Shown here: piece by piece, positions 26,762 through 35,748 of the stretch
Layout: every line of letters starts with the position of its first letter
How positions within the stretch are numbered: position 1 is the stretch's first letter
DNA from: Pseudomonas putida
GTDB taxonomy: Bacteria > Pseudomonadota > Gammaproteobacteria > Pseudomonadales > Pseudomonadaceae
NCBI RefSeq assembly: GCF_022627325.1
Contig: NZ_JAETZZ010000008.1
Location: 186,001 to 250,000 of the forward strand
Reading direction: 5' to 3'
Length of the DNA stretch: 64,000 nucleotides
Notes under the pieces: model-generated
The model's input: the letters and a program-made list of their open reading frames with translations, nothing else
Databases searched by the model: none
What the model was told of the DNA's origin: nothing
Position numbers and translations under genes: made by a program

Positions 26762-28099
26762 ATGAGTTCACGTAACCCCGTCCTGTGGCCTGAGGGCCTG
26801 TTCGTCAAACCGCAGCATTTCCAACAGGCTTGCCGTGCCGCCGAAGCGGCGTTGCATCAACGTCTTGGTAGCCTGAACGCCGCCTTCTACGGCTTCAGCG
26901 AGCTGCAGTTGAACGATGAATACCTGAGCCTGGGCAAGGTCGCCATCACCCGTGCACGAGGCATCATGCCGGACGGCACAGTATTCGATATCCCCGCAGA
27001 CCTGCCACCACCCCCACCGCTGGAAATCGAGGACGACGGCGCCAACGACAGCGAGATCTACCTGTGCCTGCCGCTGCGTACCGAAGGTGGCCGGGAGGTG
27101 AGCTGGCCCGACAATGCCGCCAACTTCCGTTACCGTGCCCACGCAGAGGAAATCAAGGACACCCACAGCGCCGACGGAGACTTGGTGCAAGTGGACCTGG
27201 CGGTGCCGAATCTACAGCTCAAACGCAAGGCCGAAGACAGCAGCGCTTATACACGGTTGGCTTTGGCCCGCATTCTGGAACGCCGCCCCGATGGCAGCCT
27301 GCAGCTGGATGAGGGGTTCTACCCCACCAGCGTTTCGGTGCGTGCGGTGCCAGCGCTGCAGCGTTTCCTTGAAGAAATCACCAACTCCCTTCGCGAACGT
27401 GCGCGCAGCCTGGCCGCCCGCATTGGCGCCTCAGGGCAGTCCGGTATCGCCGATATTCGCGACTTCAACCTATTGCAAGCCATGAACCGCTGGTGGCCGT
27501 GCTTCCAGCATCTGGCTCGGCAAGGGCAGACCCACCCCGAGCAGCTCTACCTGTGCATGAGCCAGGCCTGCGGTGAGTTCGTGACCTTTACCGACGAGAG
27601 CCGGCTGCCGCAGGAATATCCCGCCTATCACCATACCGCGCTACGCACCTCCTTCAAGCCGCTGGAAGAGACGCTACGCCGGGCACTGAGCACAGTCTTG
27701 CAACCACGCGCCGTTTCGCTGCCATTGGAGACGCTGGAGTACGGCGTTTTGACAGCCGCGTTGGAGGACCGCCGACTGATCGATGGGGCCACGTTCATCC
27801 TTGCAGTGCGCGCCGATCTGCCACCCCAGGCGTTGCGCCAGATGTTCATCCAGAAAGCCAAGATCACTTCACTCGAGGCACTGGAGGAGTTGGTGCAGTT
27901 GCAACTGCCCGGCATTCCCTTGAACACCTTGCCGGTGGCGCCTCGCGACCTGCCCTTCCATGCAGGCTTCAGCTACTTCGAACTGGATCGACGTGCCCCT
28001 GCCTGGGCGTGCATGAAAACAGCCAATGGGTTCGGGATTCATATTGCAGGGGACTTCCCTGGGCTAGAGCTGCAGTTCTGGGCGATTAGGAGTGAATGA
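26762..28099 (+). CDS. tssK: T6SS baseplate protein TssK
   Basis: 445-residue TssK (VasE/ImpJ), the trimeric adaptor that docks the baseplate on the membrane complex. The N-terminus PVLWPEGLFVKPQHFQQACR and the C-terminal HAGFSYFELDRRAPAWACMK are family signatures. A 52-bp gap separates it from tssJ, the largest within this operon. The stop codon adjoins the tssL start. Confidence 0.96.
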   Translation: MSSRNPVLWPEGLFVKPQHFQQACRAAEAALHQRLGSLNAAFYGFSELQLNDEYLSLGKVAITRARGIMPDGTVFDIPADLPPPPPLEIEDDGANDSEIYLCLPLRTEGGREVSWPDNAANFRYRAHAEEIKDTHSADGDLVQVDLAVPNLQLKRKAEDSSAYTRLALARILERRPDGSLQLDEGFYPTSVSVRAVPALQRFLEEITNSLRERARSLAARIGASGQSGIADIRDFNLLQAMNRWWPCFQHLARQGQTHPEQLYLCMSQACGEFVTFTDESRLPQEYPAYHHTALRTSFKPLEETLRRALSTVLQPRAVSLPLETLEYGVLTAALEDRRLIDGATFILAVRADLPPQALRQMFIQKAKITSLEALEELVQLQLPGIPLNTLPVAPRDLPFHAGFSYFELDRRAPAWACMKTANGFGIHIAGDFPGLELQFWAIRSE

Positions 28100-28100
28100 G

Positions 28101-28949
28101 ATGAAAAATGACACTCACAACAGTCAGGGTCACGATAAAAAGTTCTTCGGGGCGATAGAGAATGCTGATAGCGGGGCGAATACATCGCCTGCCGATCCTC
28201 AATCAGAACAACAGGCCCAGCCTGCTTCTGAAGGCTACCCCGCCGACCCGGAATTTCAACTGCGCGGTGGTTACGTAAACCTGATGCTGGACGCCGCCGC
28301 CCCCTTGTTTGGCCTGGTGATACGCCTGCGCACCTTGGATGCGTTGCCCAACATCCAGGAGGTGCACCAGCAGGTAAGCAACACGATCGTCAATATTCGC
28401 GAGGAGCTACGCCAGCACGGCTACGAGCCCGCTCAGTTGCTGGCGTACTCCTACGGCCTTTGCCTGTTCATTGATGAAGCGGTCATGGAAAGGCCCTGGG
28501 GTAAAAACAGTTGCTGGAGCCAGGAACCGCTGCTGAGCATCTTCCATGACGAAACCTGGGGTGGGGAGAAATTCTTCACCGTGCTGTCGCGCTTGATGCA
28601 GGAACCCAAGCGCTACCAGGACGTGTTGGAGTTCATGTACTTCGTGCTGTGCCTTGGCCTGAAGGGCAAATACGCCATCGCGCCGAAAGGCGAAGAGTCA
28701 CTGAACGGGCTTATTCACCAGCTCCACGGGATCATCCGGGAACTGCGCGGCCCCGTGCCGGAATCGGTCTGCGACCCCTACACCAACGTGGCCCCACGCA
28801 ACTTCCGCATGAACCGGCAATGGCCGTGGTGGAGCCCGTTAGTGATTTCCGCGATCGCCATGGCGGTGGCCTACGGCATCTACAGCTACCGGCTGCACTT
28901 GATAACCACCGAAGTGCTGGAGTCGCTCAACAGCATTTTGCAGCAGTGA
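28101..28949 (+). CDS. tssL: T6SS membrane protein TssL (DotU), short form
   Basis: 282-residue DotU/TssL. The conserved cytoplasmic domain runs from NLMLDAAAPLFGLVIRLRTL to about residue 225, with EAVMERPWGKNSCWSQEPLL as signature, and a single C-terminal membrane helix (WWSPLVISAIAMAVAYGIYS). It lacks the peptidoglycan-binding OmpA extension found in some TssL. ATG 28101 has AGGAG 9 bp upstream; a GTG at 28092 is an alternative that overlaps tssK. Confidence 0.93.
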   Translation: MKNDTHNSQGHDKKFFGAIENADSGANTSPADPQSEQQAQPASEGYPADPEFQLRGGYVNLMLDAAAPLFGLVIRLRTLDALPNIQEVHQQVSNTIVNIREELRQHGYEPAQLLAYSYGLCLFIDEAVMERPWGKNSCWSQEPLLSIFHDETWGGEKFFTVLSRLMQEPKRYQDVLEFMYFVLCLGLKGKYAIAPKGEESLNGLIHQLHGIIRELRGPVPESVCDPYTNVAPRNFRMNRQWPWWSPLVISAIAMAVAYGIYSYRLHLITTEVLESLNSILQQ

Positions 28950-29083
28950 ACAGCCGACAACCGACGCAACTGAATTCAACGGATTGACGAGGCGATTTGC
29001 TTCGTTGACAAGCCCATCGTTCCCGATGGCCACGCCACCCGGAGTGCGCGTGCTTTTTCCACATGGACGCAGGAGAGACTGCC

Positions 29084-29599
29084 ATGCCAACACCCGCCTA
29101 CATCAAGATAACTGGTCAAACTCAAGGCAACATCACCGCCGGCGCCTTCACCGCTGACTCCGTCGGTAACGTTTTCCAAGAAGGCCATGAAGATGAAATT
29201 CTGGTTCAGGAAATCAAGCATGAAGTGACCACGCCCACCAATCCACAGAATGGTCAACCCAGCGGGCAACGCGTACATAAGCCACTTATGTTCACAAGTT
29301 CGCTCAACAAGGCCACGCCGCTCATGTATGCAGCGCTGGTCACAGGTGAAAGGCTGCCGACCGTTGAAATCAATTGGTACCGCACCTCTATGGAAGGCAA
29401 ACAAGAGCACTTCTTCAGCACCACGCTCATAGACGCAACCATTGTCAGCATCAACACCGTCCTCCCCCACGCTGAAAACAAGGTGAACGAGAACTACACG
29501 CAACTGGTCGAGGTTGCGATGACTTATCGGAAGATCGTCTGGGATCACACCGTAGCGGGTACCAGTGGCTCTGATGATTGGCGAGCACCCGTCGCCTGA
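29084..29599 (+). CDS. hcp: T6SS tube protein Hcp (TssD)
   Basis: 171-residue Hcp of the Hcp1 type (AYIKITGQTQGNITAGAFTA, GRVHKPLMFT-like block, SMEGKQEHFFSTTLIDATIV, NYTQLVEVAMTYRKIVWDHT). It forms the hexameric rings of the missile tube. AGGAGA lies 7 bp before ATG 29084. The 134-bp gap from tssL contains a short CATCG/CGATG stem, so hcp may have its own promoter or a processing site. Confidence 0.96.
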   Translation: MPTPAYIKITGQTQGNITAGAFTADSVGNVFQEGHEDEILVQEIKHEVTTPTNPQNGQPSGQRVHKPLMFTSSLNKATPLMYAALVTGERLPTVEINWYRTSMEGKQEHFFSTTLIDATIVSINTVLPHAENKVNENYTQLVEVAMTYRKIVWDHTVAGTSGSDDWRAPVA

Positions 29600-29672
29600 T
29601 ATTCATGAATGCTCCGGGCGGGTTCACCTGCCCGGGCTTTGTGTCACCTCAGACGGCGGACAAGGATTGCTT

Positions 29673-31739
29673 ATGCCTAGCCAATCTGACTTGCGTTACA
29701 GCTTCCAGCCTCTAATTGGCAAAGCTGAATTCGAAGTGGTGTCGTTCGAGCTTCGAGAAGGGATCAGCATCCCCTTCGAGTTGGACCTGAAATTGGTCAG
29801 TTTCGAAAACGATATCGACTTTGGCCACCTGCTCGACCAACCCGTGCTCTTCACCATCTGGGAAGGCGAACGCCCAGTGCGCTACGTGCACGGCCTGGTC
29901 AGCCGTTTCAGCCAGGCGGAAAGTGGCTTCTATCGCACCTACTATGACGCACTGATCGAGCCCCAGCTGGCCCGTGCCAACCTGCGTTCGAACTGGCGCA
30001 TCTTCCAGCAGAAGACCGTGCCGCAGATTCTTGAATTGATGCTCCAGCGCCAGGGCATCAACCAATACCAAGTGCGCGCCAGCATGGACCATCAGGTCCG
30101 CGAATTCTGCGTCCAGGCCGGTGAGACGGACTTGGCGTTCATCGCCCGCCTGGCGGCCGAAGAGGGCTTCGTCTACCGCTTCGCGCACAGTGAAAAGCTG
30201 CACAAACTGATCATCACCGATCGGCTGCAGTCCCTGGGCCAGATCAGCCATGGCGCCATCAAAACCGACGATGAAGATGAAGGGTTCTACGATGACGACG
30301 AGCCTATAGACCCTAACCGCGTGCTGTACCACACCAACAGCGGTGGTGACCAAACCAAACCCTGCCTGCGCCGCTTGCGCTACAGCGAGCAGGTGCGTAC
30401 TGCCCGCCAAGTGCAGCGCGACTACACCTTTACCAACCCGGCCTACCGCCAGGAGCACAGAGCCGCCGGGCCCTTCCTGGAGCATCAGTCCAGAGAGTAC
30501 GAATACTTCGATTACCCAGGCCGCTATAAACGCGATGCCGTGGGCAAACCGTTCACTGAAAACCGCATCACTGCGCTGCGCCATGATGTCCGTATTGCCG
30601 AGGTCCAGGGCGATGACGTGCGCCTGCAACCGGGCCTCAGTTTCACCCTGACCGGTCACCCACGTGACGACCTCAATACGCATTGGCGGGTGAACACCGT
30701 TATCCATAAAGGCCACCAGTTCACCAGCCTGCAGGAAGAAGCCGCCGGCGCCGATGCAAGCACGCGCTACGAGCAGACCGCAGTGCTGGTCCCCGGCAGA
30801 ACCGAGTGGCGCCCTGCCCCATTGGCAAAACCGCGAATCGACGGGCCGCACATGGCGACCGTCGTCGGCCCACCGGGCGAAGAAATCTACTGCGATCAAT
30901 GGGGCCGGGTAAAAGTCAGTTTCCCCTGGGACCGCGAAAGCCAGAACAACGAGTTCAGTTCGTGCTGGCTGCGAGTATCTCAAGGCTGGGCGGGTGGCAG
31001 TTGGGGCTCGATGGCCATCCCTCGGATCGGCCAGGACGTGATCGTGCAGTACGTCAACGGTGACCCCGACCAGCCGATGATCACCGGGCGCACCTACTGC
31101 GGTGATCAGCTGCCGCCTTATGACCTGCCCGATCACAAGACGCGGATGACCATCAAGAGCCAGACACATAAGGGCGATGGTTTCAATGAGCTGCGTTTCG
31201 AGGATGAACTGGGCCGGCAGGAGGTATTCATCCATGCCGAAAAGGACCAGAACAACGTCGTCAAAAACAACGAGACCACCTTCGTCGGCAATGACCGCAG
31301 CGAACGCGTGGACCACAACGAAACCCTCTCCATTGGTGACCACCGCACTGAAGACGTTGGCAAGAACGAAACAATCAGCATCGGCGCCAACCGCAGCGTG
31401 ACCATCGGCGCCAACAAGACTGAAACCATCAGTCTCGCCAAGGCGGAAACCATCGGTTTGGCCAAGGCCCTGACCATCGGGGCGGGCTACCAAGTGAGTG
31501 TCGGTGCGGGCATGAACACGACAGTTGGGCTCAGCCAGAGCGAACAGGTGGGGATACATAAGTCGGTGATAGTCGGCAACACGTTCAACATCACCGCTGG
31601 TGACGAACTGAGCATCACCGTGGGTAAGTCCACGCTAGTGATGAAGTCCGACGGCACCGTGCTGATCAACGGCAGCAACTTTGACTTCAGTGCCACAGGG
31701 CCTGTGCAAATCAACGGCAAGGATGTCGATATCAACTGA
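29673..31739 (+). CDS. vgrG: T6SS spike protein VgrG (TssI)
   Basis: 688-residue VgrG. Residues 1-370 are the gp27-like base (FEVVSFELREGISIPFELDL), followed by the gp5 OB-fold (EEIYCDQWGRVKVSFPWDRE, then QGWAGGSWGSMAIPRIGQDV) and a beta-helix needle with repeated xxIGxN/xxVGxN turns up to GKDVDIN. No C-terminal toxin extension is present, so cargo is carried by adaptors encoded directly downstream. AAGGA sits upstream of ATG 29673. Confidence 0.96.
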   Translation: MPSQSDLRYSFQPLIGKAEFEVVSFELREGISIPFELDLKLVSFENDIDFGHLLDQPVLFTIWEGERPVRYVHGLVSRFSQAESGFYRTYYDALIEPQLARANLRSNWRIFQQKTVPQILELMLQRQGINQYQVRASMDHQVREFCVQAGETDLAFIARLAAEEGFVYRFAHSEKLHKLIITDRLQSLGQISHGAIKTDDEDEGFYDDDEPIDPNRVLYHTNSGGDQTKPCLRRLRYSEQVRTARQVQRDYTFTNPAYRQEHRAAGPFLEHQSREYEYFDYPGRYKRDAVGKPFTENRITALRHDVRIAEVQGDDVRLQPGLSFTLTGHPRDDLNTHWRVNTVIHKGHQFTSLQEEAAGADASTRYEQTAVLVPGRTEWRPAPLAKPRIDGPHMATVVGPPGEEIYCDQWGRVKVSFPWDRESQNNEFSSCWLRVSQGWAGGSWGSMAIPRIGQDVIVQYVNGDPDQPMITGRTYCGDQLPPYDLPDHKTRMTIKSQTHKGDGFNELRFEDELGRQEVFIHAEKDQNNVVKNNETTFVGNDRSERVDHNETLSIGDHRTEDVGKNETISIGANRSVTIGANKTETISLAKAETIGLAKALTIGAGYQVSVGAGMNTTVGLSQSEQVGIHKSVIVGNTFNITAGDELSITVGKSTLVMKSDGTVLINGSNFDFSATGPVQINGKDVDIN

Positions 31740-31753
31740 AGGGGTAACCCAAG

Positions 31754-33109
31754 ATGAAGTTTCGCAACCTGACGCCCTTTGACGTCATGTGCTTCAGTGC
31801 GCTCGCGCCTGACGGCCAGGAACATCCGGTCATCGCAATGAAGGTTGGCTATCGCCTTGAACCGGTTGAAGATCAGGCAGGCCGGTATCGCGCTATCGTC
31901 ATCGATAAAGACCCGCTACCGCTATGTAAAGCCGACACCTACTATGGCGAACCCGGTATCGGCTCTGTGCTCGAGGAAAGCGACCTAGCGCCCTTCAAAC
32001 CCCGCTGCGATGTCATCGTAGTCGGCCACTCACATGCGCCTGCAGGTCGTCCGGCACACACTTGGGAGGCTGGGATACGCGTCACATCCACCCGCCCCAA
32101 CATCGAGCTCTCTGATCCAGCGCCGCCAAAGCGTGCACCGGGTGTTCGCCTCACCGCCGCCGAATTGCAAGAGCATCAGGCCAACATCTTGGACGTGCGG
32201 CGACGTAATAGAGAACAGCGCACGCCGCAGCTGTTATTGGACAAAACACTTCGCTTCACCGGCCCGCGTGAGTTTCGCCATGGGCTACTGGGATGGCATT
32301 TGTCCGAACCAGAACTCGCCACCCGCGTTCCACTGCGCTGGGAATGGGCTTTTGGGGGGGCGAGCCAAATCGCCAACCCACAATTTGGGCGCGCACCCGA
32401 TGCTCCCGAGTTTCTTCTCAACGAAGTCTGCTTTAGCAACCCATTAGGCCGGGGATGGCTAGAGCACCACCATGGAAAGCTGCATTACGAGCTGACGGGC
32501 GACTTCCTTGAGCGCTTGCCGGCCGCCCAAATAGAACATCTGGACGATCCCATTGAACGCCTCGTTCGCACACGGCACCCGGCGGGCCCGCTGGATGCAT
32601 CAGCTATGGCCGATGTGGCAAATGGGTATGGCTACACGCCCGCAGGCTTTGGCGTCGTCGGCCGCGCCTGGTCACCACGTCTGGCTCTCGCCGGCACCTA
32701 TGATCAAACCTGGCAAGACAACCACTGGCCGGGTCTGCCGCAAGACTTCGACTTCGCTTACTGGAACGGTGCCCCCTCCGATCAACAGATCCCTCACCCA
32801 GCGCCCAACGCGCGCATCACGCTGTTCAATCTGACCGATCCATCATTGAGCGCTGACGGACGCTGTGACATCCAGTTACCTGGGCACAGACCTTTCGTAC
32901 TCATGCGTATGACCAACGGTGTGATGCTCCCGCTGCCCATGCTCACCGACACGCTACGCATCGATACCGATGCCATGACGCTGTCAATGACCCACCGCAT
33001 CAGCCTGCCCGGATCGCTCGATATACGTGTGCTCGAAGCACGGTTTGAGAGCAACCCTGACGCTCCGATCATCCGGCGGGCAAAACGCGGCAATAGGGAG
33101 CAGGTGTGA
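31754..33109 (+). CDS. DUF2169 T6SS effector chaperone/adaptor
   Basis: 451-residue protein of the DUF2169 family (MKFRNLTPFDVMCFSALAPD; DKDPLPLCKADTYYGEPGIG; PRCDVIVVGHSHAPAGRPAH; FRHGLLGWHLSEPE). DUF2169 proteins act as dedicated chaperones that load PAAR-domain effectors onto VgrG; the Agrobacterium Tde2 locus is the example I recall. It starts 14 bp after vgrG and is followed by the PAAR-like gene with one base between, so the three plus the effector form one delivery module. Confidence 0.9.
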   Translation: MKFRNLTPFDVMCFSALAPDGQEHPVIAMKVGYRLEPVEDQAGRYRAIVIDKDPLPLCKADTYYGEPGIGSVLEESDLAPFKPRCDVIVVGHSHAPAGRPAHTWEAGIRVTSTRPNIELSDPAPPKRAPGVRLTAAELQEHQANILDVRRRNREQRTPQLLLDKTLRFTGPREFRHGLLGWHLSEPELATRVPLRWEWAFGGASQIANPQFGRAPDAPEFLLNEVCFSNPLGRGWLEHHHGKLHYELTGDFLERLPAAQIEHLDDPIERLVRTRHPAGPLDASAMADVANGYGYTPAGFGVVGRAWSPRLALAGTYDQTWQDNHWPGLPQDFDFAYWNGAPSDQQIPHPAPNARITLFNLTDPSLSADGRCDIQLPGHRPFVLMRMTNGVMLPLPMLTDTLRIDTDAMTLSMTHRISLPGSLDIRVLEARFESNPDAPIIRRAKRGNREQV

Positions 33110-33110
33110 C

Positions 33111-33467
33111 ATGGCCGACAACGTAATGGCCCGCCAACAAGGCAAATGGACAGTCGTCAGCATCGCGCCCGATGTTTGCAAAACGCCCATGGGTAGCAGC
33201 ATTCCACCCGTGCCCTACCCCGTTACCGCAGAGCTCGATACCAGCACCGGGGTTGCCCAGAGCGTACGCGCCAATGGCCATCCGGTTGTGATCTACAAAC
33301 GTAGCTTTACACCCAATACCATCGGCGACGCAGCCGGCAAGGCGAAAGGTATAAAGAGCGGCACTGTAGAGGGCAAGTGTCACCCACTGGAGCACAGCAG
33401 TTCCGTGCGTGCCGAGGGGCGTCATTTGGTTCGTCATGGCGACTTGTTCTGGATGAATGGGAGCTGA
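33111..33467 (+). CDS. PAAR-like DUF4150 spike-tip protein
   Basis: 118-residue stand-alone DUF4150/PAAR-like protein: APDVCKTPMGSSIPPVPYPV near the start, a central KRSFTPNTIGDAAGKAKGIK block, and HPLEHSSSVRAEGRHLVRHG near the end. Such proteins sharpen the VgrG spike. In several bacteria the domain is fused to the toxin; here it is a separate gene 4 bp upstream of the effector gene. ATG 33111 follows GGGAGCAGGTGTGAC. Confidence 0.88.
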   Translation: MADNVMARQQGKWTVVSIAPDVCKTPMGSSIPPVPYPVTAELDTSTGVAQSVRANGHPVVIYKRSFTPNTIGDAAGKAKGIKSGTVEGKCHPLEHSSSVRAEGRHLVRHGDLFWMNGS

Positions 33468-33471
33468 TGCC

Positions 33472-34803
33472 ATGACGGATCAGCCCGTGCAACTGGACAC
33501 GCTTCATGTCCAGGTCCAGGAGGTAGCACTACGCAAGCTGCCAGGCGGCCCAGACAGGATGTTCATACAGACTGACGGCACCAGTAAGGTGTTGGTCGAC
33601 TTTGCAGATGGGGTCAGCGAATGGGGCGAGGCCCTTCAGCTTGACGAAGAACGATATGAAGCACTGCGCAAGGAGGCATTTCAGAGAGAACTTGCTGACC
33701 TGCAGGACATACCCACCTACACTGAACTCTACCCTCCCGCAGGCCGCGGTGGCGCTATCACCTCGCCCAATGGCAACACGCTGGGGCGCGTGAACGGTGA
33801 AACGCCTGCAATGGGTAAGGCTGCGAACGACGCCAATGCTGAGGTGGAAAGCGAGACGCCCGCGGAAGGGGTAACGGGCGAACAGGTGCTGGACGGTATT
33901 CAGTTAGGGCTGGATATTGTTGGCTTGATTCCGGTGGTGGGCGAGATCGCCGATGTCGCTAACGCCGGCATCAGCCTATCGCGCGGGGACTATGCGGGTG
34001 CCGCATTGTCGCTGCTTTCGGCTATTCCCTTTGCGGGTTACACAGGCACGGCAGGAAAAATAAGAAGACATGGCGCCAAGGCAGTGGTGGAGGCGTCGGT
34101 CAAGACTTCCAAGGAGGCTGTTGAGCGAACGGCGAGAGGAGCAGCGCAGAAGCGAGCCAGGGAGGCACCTGCACGTAAACAGGCGTCAGGCGGAAAGGTA
34201 CGGCCGAAGAAACTGCAAAAGAAAAAACCAGACTGTTTCGATCCTCGGCAGTCAGACGCCTACAAGAAGATGAGCGAGGCAGACAAGAAAGGGTATCTCA
34301 AAGAGTATGCTCGCCAGATCAAACGGCAGGAGGATTCAATTAACAGCATGTCGGCAAAAGAATTCTCTGATGCAAGGAGAATATTCAACGAAACCAAGCA
34401 AAAAACTGGAAATTCCGGCCGGAATCCTTTAGCAGAAAAAGCGCAGCGCGATTACCGAAGTGACAGACGTAAAGAAATCGAAAAGAGCATATACGAAAGC
34501 AAAAGAAACAAGGGCTTAGAGCCTAAAGTGGCGAAAGCTGAAGCTAAAAAAGAGAGCGGCGCTATCATGGAAAGACTAGCCGCTCTACACGAGCCCGATA
34601 TGATCGCGGGAGGTTGGGCCAAACCTGACCCCAAAGGGTTAGGAGACAAACGTATAAACAGCGCTATTGGTGGAAGTTGGGGACATAAGGCAAGAATTGA
34701 GACAATCGAACGCGCGGCAGAAAGAGCCATAAAGCAGGGCAAAGGTATGGACAGTATGAATGTAGAGCTAACCATTTGCCCTCCAGACAAAAGAAGGAAA
34801 TAA
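33472..34803 (+). CDS. T6SS effector with Ntox15-type nuclease domain
   Basis: 443-residue polymorphic toxin. N-terminal region 1-145 is unassigned. Residues 146-200 are hydrophobic and glycine-rich (GLDIVGLIPVVGEIADVANA, ALSLLSAIPFAGYTG), suggesting a membrane-translocation segment. A Lys/Arg-rich linker follows. The C-terminal domain from about residue 255 (CFDPRQSDAYKK) to the end resembles Ntox15, the DNase domain of Agrobacterium Tde1/Tde2. The catalytic HxxD is H373-EP-D376 in LAALHEPDMIAGG, then GDKRINSAIGGSWGHKA. Base composition becomes AT-richer along the toxin domain, as expected for an exchanged tip. Confidence 0.88.
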   Translation: MTDQPVQLDTLHVQVQEVALRKLPGGPDRMFIQTDGTSKVLVDFADGVSEWGEALQLDEERYEALRKEAFQRELADLQDIPTYTELYPPAGRGGAITSPNGNTLGRVNGETPAMGKAANDANAEVESETPAEGVTGEQVLDGIQLGLDIVGLIPVVGEIADVANAGISLSRGDYAGAALSLLSAIPFAGYTGTAGKIRRHGAKAVVEASVKTSKEAVERTARGAAQKRAREAPARKQASGGKVRPKKLQKKKPDCFDPRQSDAYKKMSEADKKGYLKEYARQIKRQEDSINSMSAKEFSDARRIFNETKQKTGNSGRNPLAEKAQRDYRSDRRKEIEKSIYESKRNKGLEPKVAKAEAKKESGAIMERLAALHEPDMIAGGWAKPDPKGLGDKRINSAIGGSWGHKARIETIERAAERAIKQGKGMDSMNVELTICPPDKRRK

Positions 34804-34806
34804 TTT

Positions 34807-35469
34807 ATGCGAGATTTAGATTTTGCTGAGTTCATCGAGTGCTTTGGAGAAGCCATTCAACAAACCCACGTTCCAGAAGCAAGCATTGCGAAATGGAAGG
34901 ATACACTTCCTCCTCTATTAATCCAATACTGGCAAGATGAGGGGTGGGCAGGATATGGAAACGGAATTTTTTGGACTGTTAACCCTGACGATTACGAACA
35001 TCTTAAAGACGTCTGGCTGAAAGATACACCGATGGAATTTCTTGATAGATTCCACGTCATAGCCAGAAGCGCTTTCGGAAACCTATACTTATGCGGCGAA
35101 AAAACCGGGCATAGTGCATCAGTTATCTGTAACAACAATGAGATACTTGCATTAAAAAGCCGCCTAAAACCTAAAGAGCTGGCAAATCAAAACATGACGA
35201 TACAATCACTATTTGGAACCAGCGAACCCGACGACTATGATAACACCGATTCAAACGGCAAACCTTTATTTGAGCGCGCACTTAAGAAATACGGCCCACT
35301 TGCCGTCGACGAAATGTACGGCTTCGAACACGCCCTTGTGGCAGGAGGGAAGCCCAGCTTGGAAAATCTTCGTAAAGTAAAGCTCGACCCTCACTTGCTA
35401 ATTCTACGTGATCTCGACACTCCGAAACTACCCCTCTCCAATACAGACCTAGAAAAACTGATGAAATAA
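34807..35469 (+). CDS. Tdi1-like immunity protein (GAD-like plus DUF1851)
   Basis: 220-residue soluble protein with an N-terminal GAD-like region (VPEASIAKWKDTLPPLLIQY, GWAGYGNGIFWTVNPDDYEH) and a C-terminal DUF1851-like region (LFERALKKYGPLAVDEMYGF). This domain pair is that of Tdi1, the immunity partner of Ntox15 DNases. It starts 3 bp after the effector stop, and its AAGGAAAT ribosome-binding site lies in the last effector codons, so toxin and antidote are co-expressed. AT-rich like the toxin domain. Confidence 0.88.
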   Translation: MRDLDFAEFIECFGEAIQQTHVPEASIAKWKDTLPPLLIQYWQDEGWAGYGNGIFWTVNPDDYEHLKDVWLKDTPMEFLDRFHVIARSAFGNLYLCGEKTGHSASVICNNNEILALKSRLKPKELANQNMTIQSLFGTSEPDDYDNTDSNGKPLFERALKKYGPLAVDEMYGFEHALVAGGKPSLENLRKVKLDPHLLILRDLDTPKLPLSNTDLEKLMK

Positions 35470-35497
35470 TCCAACTTTATTCGATAGGAATATCCCT

Positions 35498-35723
35498 ATG
35501 AAACGACCATTAGACGAAATAAGGATCAGACAGCATAGACATCGCATCAGCACAGGAAGTAGAACCTGAACTAAAATCAAACCACACACAGCTATCATTA
35601 CAGCCTTGTTTTACCATTGAGACCACGGGCAATCTAACTACATTTAATGTAAGCGGCCGGGGAAAAACCTACCGACCCCTTGTATTCCAGGCATACAGCA
35701 TTCAAACAATGCTTAGCCTTTAA
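35498..35723 (+). pseudogene. Frameshifted small gene
   Basis: An ATG at 35498 with TAGGA upstream opens a frame (MKRPLDEIRI) that stops after 23 codons. A second overlapping frame is open from about 35523 to the TAA at 35721 and reads as protein: SIDIASAQEVEPELKSNHTQ, LQPCFTIETTGNLTTF, GKTYRPLVFQ. A one-base frameshift would join them. Family not recognised; probably a decayed effector or immunity gene. Confidence 0.35.
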
Positions 35724-35748
35724 GCATCTTAGGAAGTCAGGATTAAGA

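Noticed and set aside
28950-29083. Sigma-54 promoter before hcp
   Set aside because: TGGCCACG is present but no TTGC at the required spacing; not supported.
29712-31559. 615-codon minus-strand frame opposite vgrG
   Set aside because: Antisense shadow; composition is that of the reverse of the VgrG repeats.
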